The notes below the pieces were generated by a model. That model ran no database searches, had not been told where the DNA came from, and saw nothing but the letters and a program-made list of their open reading frames with translations. 64,000 nucleotides of DNA, taken from positions 558,001-622,000 of the forward strand of contig NZ_JASISV010000002.1 of the NCBI RefSeq assembly GCF_030063305.1, given 5' to 3'. Below are positions 17,387 through 25,417 of this stretch, piece by piece (the first letter of the stretch is position 1; the number at the start of each line of letters is the position of its first letter). The position numbers were made by a program, and so were the translations under genes. The DNA comes from Salinibacterium sp. G-O1 (lineage in GTDB: Bacteria; Actinomycetota; Actinomycetes; Actinomycetales; Microbacteriaceae).

Positions 17387-18625
17387 TCAGCCGACGAGGC
17401 GAGCGTGCCAGACCATGGCCGACTGGTCAGTCAGCGACGCCACCTGGTCGACGACAGCCCGCTTGCGCTGCGTGTCTGACTGCGCCTGGTGCCAGTCGGC
17501 CGTGAATCCGGCGTCGAGGTTGGTCGGCGCCGTCCACAACAGCACGTCGGCAAGTTCCGACAGGATGTCACGCTGCTGGGCGTAGATCGGACGGCGGGCA
17601 TTCGTCGACATCACAAAAGCCGCCACGATGCCCTTCAGTACCGCGATCTCGGCCTGAATCTCGCGCGGAACAACGAGGTCGGCCCCGAAACGGGCGAGAC
17701 TTCCGGAGTGCGACTCCCTCGTGGCGTGCACCGCGGCTCCGGCAAAACGTCCGATGAGCTGGCTCGTCAGGTTCTTCAGCCGACCGTGGGCCTGTCGGCT
17801 TCCGTCCCACCGGTCGATCCAGACGTCGAGGTTGTCCAGCCGGTCGAACGCGGCGATGAGCTCGTCGTGGTCGACCTCTCCCCCGATCCACGCGAACATC
17901 GAGTTGACGAGTTCGTCGTGGTCGACGCGCGCGCCGAGGGCCGTGACATCCACATAGCCGTTGACGATCGCATCCTCGAAATCGTGCACCGAGTAGCCGA
18001 TGTCGTCGGAGAGATCCATGACCTGCGCCTCGATGCAGCGCTGGCGGTCGGGAGCGTCGGCGCGCAGCCACTCGAACGCGGCGGTGTCGTCGTCGTAGAA
18101 CCCGTACTTGCTGCGGCCGCTGGGATCCGGAATGCCCTGGGCGCTCGGCCACGGGTACTTGCAGCTCGCGTCGAGCGTCGCTCGCGTCAGGTTGAGCCCG
18201 TACGACTCCCCATCCGGCCCGAAAACCTTCGGTTCGATGCGGGTGAGCAGGCGGAGCGTCTGCGCGTTGCCCTCGAAGCCGCCGATGTCGGCCGCCCAGT
18301 CGTTGAGGGCGCGCTCGCCGTTATGGCCGAAGGGCGGATGCCCCAGGTCGTGAGCCAGACACGCCGTGTCGACAACGTCGGGGTCGAGTCCGAGGCTGTC
18401 TGCCAGCTCGCGCCCAACCTGCGCAACCTCGAGGGAGTGGGTCAGCCTGTTTCGCGCGAAGTCGAGCGCGGTCGTCGGGCTGAGCACCTGCGTCTTCGCC
18501 GCGAGTCTGCGCAGCGCGCTCGAGTGCAGCACCCGCGCTCGATCTCGCGCAAAGTCGCTGCGGCGGCTGTAATGCTCTTCGGGAAACCAGCGCTCGGCAT
18601 CGACGGCCGAGTAGTCGTCAACCAC
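17387..18625 (-). CDS. dgt: Deoxyguanosinetriphosphate triphosphohydrolase-like protein
   Basis: The 412-residue HD-domain enzyme of the dGTPase family hydrolyses dNTPs to nucleosides and triphosphate. The first metal-binding His is in RNRLTHSLEVAQ, and the core HD motif is CLAHDLGHPPFGHNGE; later family motifs include MDLSDDIGYSVHDFEDA. The GTG start overlaps the dusB stop by 8 nt, so the two are translationally coupled. The region after the stop contains repeat element copy A before dnaG. Confidence 0.93.
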   Translation of the reverse strand: MVDDYSAVDAERWFPEEHYSRRSDFARDRARVLHSSALRRLAAKTQVLSPTTALDFARNRLTHSLEVAQVGRELADSLGLDPDVVDTACLAHDLGHPPFGHNGERALNDWAADIGGFEGNAQTLRLLTRIEPKVFGPDGESYGLNLTRATLDASCKYPWPSAQGIPDPSGRSKYGFYDDDTAAFEWLRADAPDRQRCIEAQVMDLSDDIGYSVHDFEDAIVNGYVDVTALGARVDHDELVNSMFAWIGGEVDHDELIAAFDRLDNLDVWIDRWDGSRQAHGRLKNLTSQLIGRFAGAAVHATRESHSGSLARFGADLVVPREIQAEIAVLKGIVAAFVMSTNARRPIYAQQRDILSELADVLLWTAPTNLDAGFTADWHQAQSDTQRKRAVVDQVASLTDQSAMVWHARLVG

Positions 18626-19796
18626 CGCTGGTGTTCAGTTCGGCTGCGGCAAGCTCAACGCGGTGCGTCTCCTGCAGTTCGCGGCTGTCGAGCCACCCCT
18701 GCGGCAGGCTGGGGCTCTTGGGGGTGCCGGCACGGCCACGCTGGCCTTCGGCGTCGGCGCCCGGGTACGGCTGATCCCAGTCGAGCTGGGCGAGAAGCTC
18801 GTCGAGCTGCGCGAGATCCTGCACCGTCGCGAGTGAGGCGCGAAGCTCTCCACCGACCGCGTATCCCTTGAAATACCAGGCGACATGCTTGCGGATGTCG
18901 CGGCAGGCGCGGTCCTCCTCCTCGAAGAACTCGGTCAGCAGTTCGGCGTGCCGCCTGAACGCCCGCGCAACCTCGCCGAGACCCGGCTCAGCCTTGAGCT
19001 GCTCGCCGCGGAACGCTGCGGCGAGGTCACCGAACAGCCACGGCCGTCCGAGGCATCCACGGCCGACGACGACTCCGTCGCAGCCCGTCTCGTCGACCAT
19101 TCGCAGGGCATCCTGTGCGCTCCAGATGTCGCCGTTGCCGAGGATCGGCGTGCCGGTGATGGTGTTTTTGAGCTTCTCGATGGCCGACCAGTCTGCGGTT
19201 CCCGAGTAGAACTCGGCCGCGGTTCTGGCGTGAAGCGCGATGCTGGCGACGCCAGCGCCCTCCGCCGCCTTCGCTGCCTCGAGGTAGGTCAGGTGGTCTG
19301 AGTCGATGCCTTTACGCATCTTGATGGTGAGCGGAACGGCGCCGGCAGCCTTCACCGCGCCCTCCACAATGTTGCGGAACAGGTCGCGCTTCCACGGCAG
19401 CGCAGCGCCGCCGCCCTTGCGGGTGACCTTCGGCACGGGGCATCCAAAATTCAGGTCGATGTGGTCTGCACGATCTTCGGCGACCAGCATCGTGACCGCC
19501 TCGGCGACGGTCTTCGGGTCGACGCCGTAGAGCTGGATGCTGCGCGTGGTCTCAGACTCGTGGTGCCGAATCAGCCGCATGCTTTCGGGGGTTCGCTCGA
19601 CCAGCGCGCGGCTGGTGATCATCTCGCTGACGTAGAGCCCTGCGCCGTATTCGCGGCACAGGCGCCGGAACGCGGTGTTCGTGATGCCCGCCATCGGCGC
19701 GAGCACGACCGGCACGTCGAGCGCGATCGGCCCGATCTTGAGCGCGGGCGTCGACGCTGGTGCCGCAGCAACGCGCGGGTCAGCAACAATGGTCAT
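18618..19796 (-). CDS. dusB: tRNA-dihydrouridine synthase (DusB type)
   Basis: This 392-residue FMN enzyme reduces uridine to dihydrouridine in the tRNA D loop. Seen: TIM-barrel start VLAPMAGITNTAFRRLCREY, catalytic Cys in NFGCPVPKVTRKGGGAAL, and the FMN-binding segment GNGDIWSAQDALRM..GVVVGRGCLGRPW. ATG 19796 is chosen because GGGAG lies nine bases upstream; a longer frame reaching 19994 would run antisense through the YbaK gene. Coupled to dgt by an 8-nt overlap. Confidence 0.94.
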   Translation of the reverse strand: MTIVADPRVAAAPASTPALKIGPIALDVPVVLAPMAGITNTAFRRLCREYGAGLYVSEMITSRALVERTPESMRLIRHHESETTRSIQLYGVDPKTVAEAVTMLVAEDRADHIDLNFGCPVPKVTRKGGGAALPWKRDLFRNIVEGAVKAAGAVPLTIKMRKGIDSDHLTYLEAAKAAEGAGVASIALHARTAAEFYSGTADWSAIEKLKNTITGTPILGNGDIWSAQDALRMVDETGCDGVVVGRGCLGRPWLFGDLAAAFRGEQLKAEPGLGEVARAFRRHAELLTEFFEEEDRACRDIRKHVAWYFKGYAVGGELRASLATVQDLAQLDELLAQLDWDQPYPGADAEGQRGRAGTPKSPSLPQGWLDSRELQETHRVELAAAELNTSGG

Positions 19797-19832
19797 GTGG
19801 CAATTCTCCCAGAGATTTCGGACGAGCTCGGC

Positions 19833-20315
19833 ATGGTCCACGCTGGCACCCAGCGAATGCTGCAGGATGCCGCCAGCCGAGGCATCCCCATCGAGGTCGT
19901 TTCGCACCCCGAAGCCGGCTCGCTGGCCGAGGCCGCGGCGCTGCTCGGCGTCTCCCCCCGCGAGGTGGTGAAGTCGCTCGTCGTGAAGCGCCACGACGGC
20001 GCCTTCCTGTTCGCGTTGGTGCCGGGCGACCGCCAGCTCTCATGGCCGAAGCTGCGTGCGGTCGTCGGCGTCAACAAGTTGAAGCTGTCGACCCCAGAAC
20101 TTGCGCTGGAGGCAACGGGGTTCGAGCGCGGCACCATCACACCGCTGGGCAGCACCACCGCCTGGCCGGTGTTCGTGGATGCGCGGATCACAGCTCAGCG
20201 GATCGCCATGGGCTCCGGCGCTCATGGGACGAGCGCGTGGGTCTCGACCGAGCAGCTGATCTCGGGTTTCGACGCGACAGTGGCCGACATCACCACAGAA
20301 CTGGCGGCGGACTAG
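19833..20315 (+). CDS. YbaK/EbsC-family aminoacyl-tRNA deacylase
   Basis: A protein of about 160 residues with the YbaK fold: substrate-loop Lys in REVVKSLVVKRHDG, then FLFALVPGDRQLSW and the GxxxP-type segment ITPLG. Members deacylate mischarged tRNAs such as Cys-tRNA(Pro). ATG 19833 fits family N-termini; an in-frame GTG at 19797 would abut the first base of the opposite dusB start. No clear ribosome binding site precedes either. The TAG stop overlaps the GTG start of the next gene (TAGTG). Confidence 0.85.
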   Translation: MVHAGTQRMLQDAASRGIPIEVVSHPEAGSLAEAAALLGVSPREVVKSLVVKRHDGAFLFALVPGDRQLSWPKLRAVVGVNKLKLSTPELALEATGFERGTITPLGSTTAWPVFVDARITAQRIAMGSGAHGTSAWVSTEQLISGFDATVADITTELAAD

Positions 20316-20755
20316 TGGCCCTCGACGATCATCCGAACGTCTTCCGGTTTGACGGCCGCATCTGGGTCAGCACAGCTCCTCGCGAGGACGCCGTTGCGCA
20401 ACTCCGCGCGCAACGGGCCTGGGATGCCCAGAACGCCAAACTCCAGCGCTGGTGGGTGGCCATCGCGATCGGCGCAGCCGGTGGCGTCGCGGCGACGCTC
20501 ATGTTCGGCTCCGCGGCGGAACTCGCGCCCGCGGTCTACCTGCTGCTTCTACCCATCGGATTCGGCGTCGGGGCGGTGCTCGGCGCCCTGCTGAACAAGC
20601 GCTTCAACGCACCGGACGCGCAGCACTCATCGCTGCCGCCGCGGCCCGCGACCGTTCCCCTCACCCAGGTGCCTCCCCGGGTCGCTCGTGCCGCACCGGC
20701 TGACGCGGGTGTGACCGACCTCATCGAGTGGTCGAAGCGGGGCTTCGTCAGCTAG
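20315..20755 (+). CDS. Small membrane protein, unknown function
   Basis: The 146-residue protein begins at a GTG overlapping the upstream YbaK stop. It has a polar N-terminal region with FRFDGRIWVSTAPRE, a charged helix ending NAKLQRWW, two transmembrane helices (WWVAIAIGAAGGVAATLMFG and VYLLLLPIGFGVGAVLGALL), and a basic, Pro-rich cytoplasmic tail ending DLIEWSKRGFVS. No catalytic motif is recognised. Tandem coupling with the deacylase suggests shared expression only. Confidence 0.75.
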   Translation: MALDDHPNVFRFDGRIWVSTAPREDAVAQLRAQRAWDAQNAKLQRWWVAIAIGAAGGVAATLMFGSAAELAPAVYLLLLPIGFGVGAVLGALLNKRFNAPDAQHSSLPPRPATVPLTQVPPRVARAAPADAGVTDLIEWSKRGFVS

Positions 20756-20892
20756 ACGTTGTCGTCGTCGAGCCGACGATTCACGATGGCCTGCGTGTGG
20801 TGCTCGGGGACAGCACAGAAGTCGCCATCACAGGATGCAGCGCTCGGGTCACCCAACGGGGTCAACCCGATGATGGGCAGGGAGTTCGTCAT
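20752..20892 (-). CDS. Short Cys-containing protein (46 aa)
   Basis: An open frame codes for 46 residues starting MTNSLPIIGLTPLGD, followed by SAASCDGDFCAVPEHH and a basic/acidic tail. ATG 20892 lies 8 bases after the stop of the FrnE-like oxidoreductase, so they would share one mRNA. Two Cys four residues apart (CDGDFC) followed by PEHH could be a thiol pair or a metal site. Its stop overlaps the convergent membrane-protein stop by two bases. Supported by position, spacing and composition; homologues were not checked. Confidence 0.55.
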   Translation of the reverse strand: MTNSLPIIGLTPLGDPSAASCDGDFCAVPEHHTQAIVNRRLDDDNV

Positions 20893-20900
20893 GGCATCCA

Positions 20901-21560
20901 CTATTCACTCTTTTCGATTGACCGCTCGGTCTGTACCTGTGTGAGCACGTTAGCGAAAGTAGCAGCATCCTGCGCGCCGGACACCCCGTAGGTGCCGTCG
21001 ATCACGAAGAACGGCACGCCCTGAATGCCGTATTCCTGGGCGAGCGCCACGTCGGCCTTCACATCGGCGAGGAACCTGTGGCTCTCCAACGCCTCCGTGA
21101 CCTCGGCGGCATCGAAGCCCAGCTCCTCGGCGATCGCGACGAGATTCGGGATGCGCCCGACGTGCTCGCCGCGCACGAAGTACGCGTCGAGCAGCCGCTC
21201 CTTCATCTCGATCTGGCGACCCTTGCTCTTGGCGAAGTGAAGCAGCTCGTGGCTGATGATGGTGTTCGTCTGGTGGACGTGGTCGTAGTCGTAGTCCAGC
21301 CCGACGCTCTTGGCAATGTCCGTGACATTCGCGAGCATTTGGGTGACCTGCTCGGCGGGAATGCCCTTGCGCTGGCTGAGGTAGTCGGTGGGCGTGCCGT
21401 CGAAGTCGACCGGAGTGTCTGGAGCGAGTTCGAAGGAGTGGTACTCCACCTCGACCTCACCGCCGAACTGGGCAGCGCCCGCCTCGAACTTTCGCTTGCC
21501 GATGTAGCACCAGGGGCACTGCACGTCTGACCAGATATCGACCTTAATGGGATTACTCAC
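20901..21560 (-). CDS. DsbA-family (FrnE-like) thiol oxidoreductase
   Basis: This 219-residue protein has a thioredoxin fold with a helical insert. The active site CPWC is in VDIWSDVQCPWCYIGKRKFE and the cis-Pro segment is QGVPFFVIDG. The family includes cytosolic FrnE, linked to oxidative stress and polyketide maturation; no signal peptide is present. GTG 21560 gives the usual short lead before the first strand; in-frame GTGs at 21569 and 21581 are alternatives with no better ribosome binding site. A 46-residue Cys-containing gene follows 8 bases downstream. Confidence 0.88.
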   Translation of the reverse strand: MSNPIKVDIWSDVQCPWCYIGKRKFEAGAAQFGGEVEVEYHSFELAPDTPVDFDGTPTDYLSQRKGIPAEQVTQMLANVTDIAKSVGLDYDYDHVHQTNTIISHELLHFAKSKGRQIEMKERLLDAYFVRGEHVGRIPNLVAIAEELGFDAAEVTEALESHRFLADVKADVALAQEYGIQGVPFFVIDGTYGVSGAQDAATFANVLTQVQTERSIEKSE

Positions 21561-21697
21561 CCCCAGCACAACGACCTGCACCTTCAGGTATTCCCGCGCC
21601 GATGGGAGATGTCCTCATTAATGCCTATTGCCACCCGAACGGGGGTAGGGGCATGCTCAGAAGATCGAAACCCTTTCGAGACTTGAGGAGTTCTTCC

Positions 21698-22549
21698 ATG
21701 AGAAAACGAACAATCGCCGCCGCTATCCTGCTGGCGACACTGTCAGGACTGGCGCTCGGCACACCCGCCGTGGCCAGCACCGGCGGAACCGAAGACGGAA
21801 ATCTGCACCCGGATGTCGGGCTCATCCTGTTCTACGACGCCGACGGGCGTTTCCGCTGTTCAGCGACATTGGTGTCGCCGACCGTGGTGCTCACCGCCGC
21901 GCACTGCACCCAGGGCACTGTGGGCAAGACGCTCGTCACCTTCGACACGGTAATCGCAAGGACTCCCCCGTCGCTGTTCCCGGTCGCCGCAGATCCGTCC
22001 GTGGGATTCACGCAGGCCGAGATCGAGGCTGCCGGCTACCTGTCGGGTACGGCGTACACGCATCCGGACTACTCGAACTTCACCGACATGAACAACTGGA
22101 ATGACGTTGGGCTCATCCAACTTGACCACCCCGTTGCGTCGTTTGGTGGCGGATACCCGGCAATTGCACCCGTTGGCACCCTGAGCGCGATCAAGACGAG
22201 CAACTTGTCGAAGACGCTCTTCACCGCGGTCGGCTACGGCACCGAGGTGCGCAAGCCCGACTCGGGACCGCAGAAGCCTCAGCCGATGAGCTACCCGCTG
22301 CTGCGGCGCTACGTGGACATGCCCGGTCAGAAGCTGACCCCGCAGATCCTGCAGACCAACGGAAACCCTAATGACAATAAGGGAACCGGCGGCACCTGCT
22401 TCGGTGACTCGGGTGGTCCGGTCTTCCTCGACGGCAAACTGGTCGCGGTGACCAGCTACGGCTACACCAGCAACTGCCGCTATCTTGGTGGCTACCAGCG
22501 GGTCGACATCCCCGTGGTCGCCAACTGGCTGTCAGGCTTCGGGCTCTGA
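21698..22549 (+). CDS. Secreted trypsin-like serine protease
   Basis: The 283-residue protein starts with a Sec signal peptide (MRKRTIAAAILLATLSGLAL..VAS). A chymotrypsin-fold domain follows: catalytic His in VLTAAHC, Asp in DVGLIQLD and Ser in CFGDSGGPVF. ATG 21698 is chosen over upstream ATGs because GAGGAG lies eight bases before it and it gives a canonical signal peptide. Cys pairs near His and Ser suggest disulphides. Likely an extracellular protease active soon after export, as no obvious pro-region is seen. It reads away from the FrnE-like gene. Confidence 0.92.
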   Translation: MRKRTIAAAILLATLSGLALGTPAVASTGGTEDGNLHPDVGLILFYDADGRFRCSATLVSPTVVLTAAHCTQGTVGKTLVTFDTVIARTPPSLFPVAADPSVGFTQAEIEAAGYLSGTAYTHPDYSNFTDMNNWNDVGLIQLDHPVASFGGGYPAIAPVGTLSAIKTSNLSKTLFTAVGYGTEVRKPDSGPQKPQPMSYPLLRRYVDMPGQKLTPQILQTNGNPNDNKGTGGTCFGDSGGPVFLDGKLVAVTSYGYTSNCRYLGGYQRVDIPVVANWLSGFGL

Positions 22550-22550
22550 T

Positions 22551-23687
22551 TCAGTGAGTGGCGGGCCGTTCGCGGCCCGCCACTTCGCTGTGCCCGCTGG
22601 CGCCGCCCCCGCTCCCGCCGCCTCCGCCGCCTCTGCCGCCGCCCTTCCCGCTGCCGCCGCCTCCGCCGCCGCCGCCGCGGCCGCCGCCCCCGCTCCCGCC
22701 GCCTCCGCCGCCTCTGCCGCCGCCCTTCATTCTCGGAAATTCAGGAAATCTCGACCGGGCCGCGTGCGCTCTCCCGCCATTACTGTCCTTAGCCCCAAGG
22801 CGCGTCGCCGTTTCCTGAATTTCCGAAGTGGGCGGAGCGTGCGACGCCAGTGCGACGTCGACCGCCCGGAGGAAATGGGCCCAGTTGCCAAAAATCATCT
22901 TCGCGCTCACGCTCATTGCGTGAAATCCCGCGATCGTCATGTCGACGCATTTAAGTCGGTCCTCCTCAAACGTGTCTGCGTGAAATTTTTTGCCGTCGAT
23001 CTCAATCCCCATGATGTCGTCAACGACCAAGTCGATTCGCTGGGTTCCCAGAGCTACCTGAATCTCTACCGTGTGACCCGCCAGCCTGAGCCTCGTGCGA
23101 GCGAGGCTCTCCGGCAGGCTCTCGCACCTGCCGTCCACCCAGGATCTGATCCACCGCTTGCGTCGCGGCAAATTCAGGATCAGCCGTTCGAAGTCGAATT
23201 CGTCGAGCCGCCCGGTGTGCAGCGCCCAGTCGATCGCAGCAACGGCCGTCTCAAGATCCTCATCCATGACCACTCGCACCAACGCCTCGATCAGGCCGAC
23301 GTGCGACGCACTTCCTTGCTCGCCGATGATCAGCGAGTCCCAGTGGAGTCGCACGCCGCGACGGACTCCGAGCGGCCGCCGTCTGTTCCATTGGCTGCGC
23401 AGTCGCGCGGCATTCTGCGGAATGGAGACGTGCAATGGATGCTCGCCCAACACCCATCCGCCCCACTCGCGAATGGCGGAGATCCCCGTCAGGCGCCCAC
23501 CAACCCGCACGGCCCTCACCCGCGCGTCCGCGTAGTCCAACGTGGTGTACCAACCCTGCCTGGCGCGAATCACCGTCCCGTCTCGCACAGCGTTGGTCAG
23601 GTCGACGTCTCGCGCTCCCCGCGCGACAAGTTGCCGTTTTTGCGCGAATCCGCCCAGCTCATGGACCACTCTCGAGATATCCACCAT
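22551..23687 (-). CDS. AbiEi-antitoxin-domain / DUF559-like protein with repeat-derived Gly-rich tail
   Basis: The 378-residue product has an N-terminal winged-helix AbiEi-like region (GGFAQKRQLVARGARDVDLT..RQGWY) and a C-terminal DUF559/Vsr-like nuclease-fold region with D..GIEIDGKKFHADTFEEDR, where Asp and Glu-x-Asp resemble a PD-(D/E)XK site. DNA binding or cleavage is inferred. Residues from about 288 to the end are encoded by repeat element copy B and a GCC tract and read as a Gly/Ser/Arg-rich tail unlike the family, so the original stop was probably lost. ATG 23687 precedes MVDISRVV. No partner toxin gene is adjacent. Confidence 0.75.
   Translation of the reverse strand: MVDISRVVHELGGFAQKRQLVARGARDVDLTNAVRDGTVIRARQGWYTTLDYADARVRAVRVGGRLTGISAIREWGGWVLGEHPLHVSIPQNAARLRSQWNRRRPLGVRRGVRLHWDSLIIGEQGSASHVGLIEALVRVVMDEDLETAVAAIDWALHTGRLDEFDFERLILNLPRRKRWIRSWVDGRCESLPESLARTRLRLAGHTVEIQVALGTQRIDLVVDDIMGIEIDGKKFHADTFEEDRLKCVDMTIAGFHAMSVSAKMIFGNWAHFLRAVDVALASHAPPTSEIQETATRLGAKDSNGGRAHAARSRFPEFPRMKGGGRGGGGGGSGGGGRGGGGGGGGSGKGGGRGGGGGGSGGGASGHSEVAGRERPATH
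22557..22584 (+). terminator. Terminator-like hairpin after the protease gene
   Basis: A perfect 12-bp stem (AGTGGCGGGCCG/CGGCCCGCCACT) with a TTCG loop begins 7 bases after the protease stop. No T-run follows, so efficiency is uncertain. It lies inside the last codons of the opposite-strand gene, which supports that gene having been extended into former intergenic DNA. Confidence 0.6.
22601..22728. repeat. GCC-type tract with an 81-bp-period direct repeat
   Basis: A trinucleotide-rich tract contains two identical 47-bp segments (22601-22647 and 22682-22728), offset by 81 bp, a multiple of three. It encodes the Gly/Ser/Arg-rich end of the minus-strand gene and abuts repeat element copy B. 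The pattern fits replication slippage. Confidence 0.85.
22733..22826. repeat. REPIN-like inverted-repeat element, copy B
   Basis: Perfect 16-bp inverted ends (TCGGAAATTCAGGAAA at 22733-22748; complement at 22811-22826) enclose 62 bases; total 94 bp. The element is read through in frame by the minus-strand AbiEi/DUF559-like gene. Confidence 0.85.
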
Positions 23688-23780
23688 GCGCAGAGCATCG
23701 CGAAGTGCGCCCTCGGCCGGGACGCGTGCGGCCCAATCGGTGGACTCTCGGCGCGCGCAGCCCGTGTGGAGTAGCTGTCT

Positions 23781-23880
23781 CCTTCGGAAATTCAGGAAAC
23801 GGCGCGCGGACGACCGCAGAGTCCCCGCCACGAGTGGAGGACACCGCTCAGCGCGACCGGATCTCCTGAATTTCCGAAGG
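23781..23880. repeat. REPIN-like inverted-repeat element, copy C
   Basis: Inverted ends CCTTCGGAAATTCAGGA (23781-23797) and its complement (23864-23880) match over 17 bp. Measured from TCGG to CCGA the unit is again 94 bp (23784-23877). It fills most of the gap between the glyS stop and the start of the AbiEi/DUF559-like gene. Confidence 0.85.
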
Positions 23881-23932
23881 CGGTGGGGGCTGGAAAGGCG
23901 GCCTGCGGCAGCCGCCGCAGCGGCCCGGGCCG

Positions 23933-25318
23933 CTACGCGCCGATGAGCCGCTCGGCGAGGTAGCTGCGCAGGCCCTCGAGCGGGATGCGCTCCTGCGCCA
24001 TCGTGTCGCGCTCGCGCACGGTCACCGCGTTGTCGTCGAGCGAGTCGAAGTCGATCGTGACGCAGAACGGGGTTCCGATCTCGTCCTGGCGGCGGTAGCG
24101 GCGGCCGATCGCGCCAGCGTCGTCGAAGTCGACGTTCCACAGCTTGCGGAGGTCGGCGGCGACACTGCGGGCCAGCGGCGACAGCTGCTCGTTGCGGGAC
24201 AGCGGCAGCACTGCCACCTTCACGGGCGAAAGCCGGCGGTCGAGGCGCAGCACGGTGCGCTTGTCGACGCCTCCCTTAGCGTTGGGCGCCTCATCTTCGG
24301 CGTACGCGTCGATGAGGAAGGCCATGAGGGCGCGGGTGAGGCCGAACGCGGGCTCAATCACGAACGGCGTCCACCGCTCGTCCTTGGCCTGGTCGAAGTA
24401 CGACAGGTCGGCACCGGATGCCTCGGAGTGCGTGCGCAGGTCGAAGTCGGTGCGGTTTGCGACGCCCATGAGCTCGCCCCACTCGCTGCCGGCGAAACGG
24501 AAGCGGTACTCGACATCCACGGTGCGCTTGGAGTAGTGCGAGAGCTTCTCCTGCGCGTGCTCGTAGAAGCGCAGGTTCTCCGGGTTGATTCCGAGGTCGG
24601 TGTACCAGTTCATCGACTCGTCGATCCAGTACTGGTGCCACTCTTCGTCCGTGCCGGGCTCGACGAAGAATTCCATCTCCATCTGCTCGAACTCGCGGGT
24701 GCGGAAGATGAAGTTTCCGGGGGTGATCTCGTTGCGGAACGACTTGCCCACCTGCCCGATGCCGAACGGCGGCTTCATGCGTGCGGCGCCCATGACGTTG
24801 GCGAAGTTGGTGAAGATTCCCTGGGCCGTTTCGGGGCGCAGGTAGTGCATGCCCTCTTCGTTGTCGACCGGGCCGAGGAACGTCTTCAGCAGTCCGGAGA
24901 AGTTTTGCGGTTCGGTCCACGAGCCGGGCTGCCCTGTGTCGGGGTCGCGGATGTCGGCAAGCCCGTTCACGGGTGGATGACCGTGCTTCTCCTCGTACGC
25001 CTCGAGGAGGTGGTCGGCGCGGTAGCGCTTGTGGGTGTGCAGCGATTCGACGAGCGGGTCGGAGAACACCTCGACGTGACCGGAGGCCTCCCACACCTTG
25101 CGGGGCAGGATGACGGCGGAGTCGATGCCGACGACGTCGTCGCGGCCCTGCACCATGGTCTGCCACCACTGCTTCTTGATGTTCTCTTTGAGTGCAGTGC
25201 CGAGGGGTCCGTAGTCCCACGCGGAGCGCGAGCCACCGTAGATCTCTCCGGACTGGAAGACGAATCCCCTGCGCTTGGCGAGGTTGATGACGGCGTCGAT
25301 TTTGCTGGGCGTGGCCAC
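23933..25318 (-). CDS. glyS: Glycyl-tRNA synthetase, dimeric class II type
   Basis: The 461-residue enzyme charges tRNA-Gly. It has class II motifs: [12 protein letters not shown] near residue 25, [16 protein letters not shown], the motif 2 region [15 protein letters not shown] and motif 3 [15 protein letters not shown]; an anticodon-binding domain ends the protein. Length and order fit the single-chain alpha2 type of actinobacteria. ATG 25318 is preceded by GGAGA. Gene symbol usage varies between glyS and glyQS. No T-box leader is visible in the short upstream gap. Confidence 0.96.
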   Translation of the reverse strand: MATPSKIDAVINLAKRRGFVFQSGEIYGGSRSAWDYGPLGTALKENIKKQWWQTMVQGRDDVVGIDSAVILPRKVWEASGHVEVFSDPLVESLHTHKRYRADHLLEAYEEKHGHPPVNGLADIRDPDTGQPGSWTEPQNFSGLLKTFLGPVDNEEGMHYLRPETAQGIFTNFANVMGAARMKPPFGIGQVGKSFRNEITPGNFIFRTREFEQMEMEFFVEPGTDEEWHQYWIDESMNWYTDLGINPENLRFYEHAQEKLSHYSKRTVDVEYRFRFAGSEWGELMGVANRTDFDLRTHSEASGADLSYFDQAKDERWTPFVIEPAFGLTRALMAFLIDAYAEDEAPNAKGGVDKRTVLRLDRRLSPVKVAVLPLSRNEQLSPLARSVAADLRKLWNVDFDDAGAIGRRYRRQDEIGTPFCVTIDFDSLDDNAVTVRERDTMAQERIPLEGLRSYLAERLIGA

Positions 25319-25417
25319 GGTGTGTCTCCTTCGGTGCGTCCATTGTCGCGGCGCGCACCATCAGTCAGCCGAGCTGGATGCCCGGTCGGCGAAGTGTCCA
25401 GCCTACCGGCAGCGCCG

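Noticed and set aside
19797-19994. N-terminal extension of DusB
   Set aside because: It would run antisense over the YbaK gene, and family alignment plus the GGGAG site support the start at 19796.
21602-21697. Upstream ATG starts for the serine protease
   Set aside because: They would place about 30 polar residues before the signal peptide and lack the GAGGAG site found before 21698.
23260-23553. Alternative minus-strand frame within the AbiEi/DUF559-like gene
   Set aside because: It overlaps a frame with clear domain signals and has none of its own.
25319-25417. T-box riboswitch before glyS
   Set aside because: The gap is under 100 bases and shows no specifier loop or T-box sequence.
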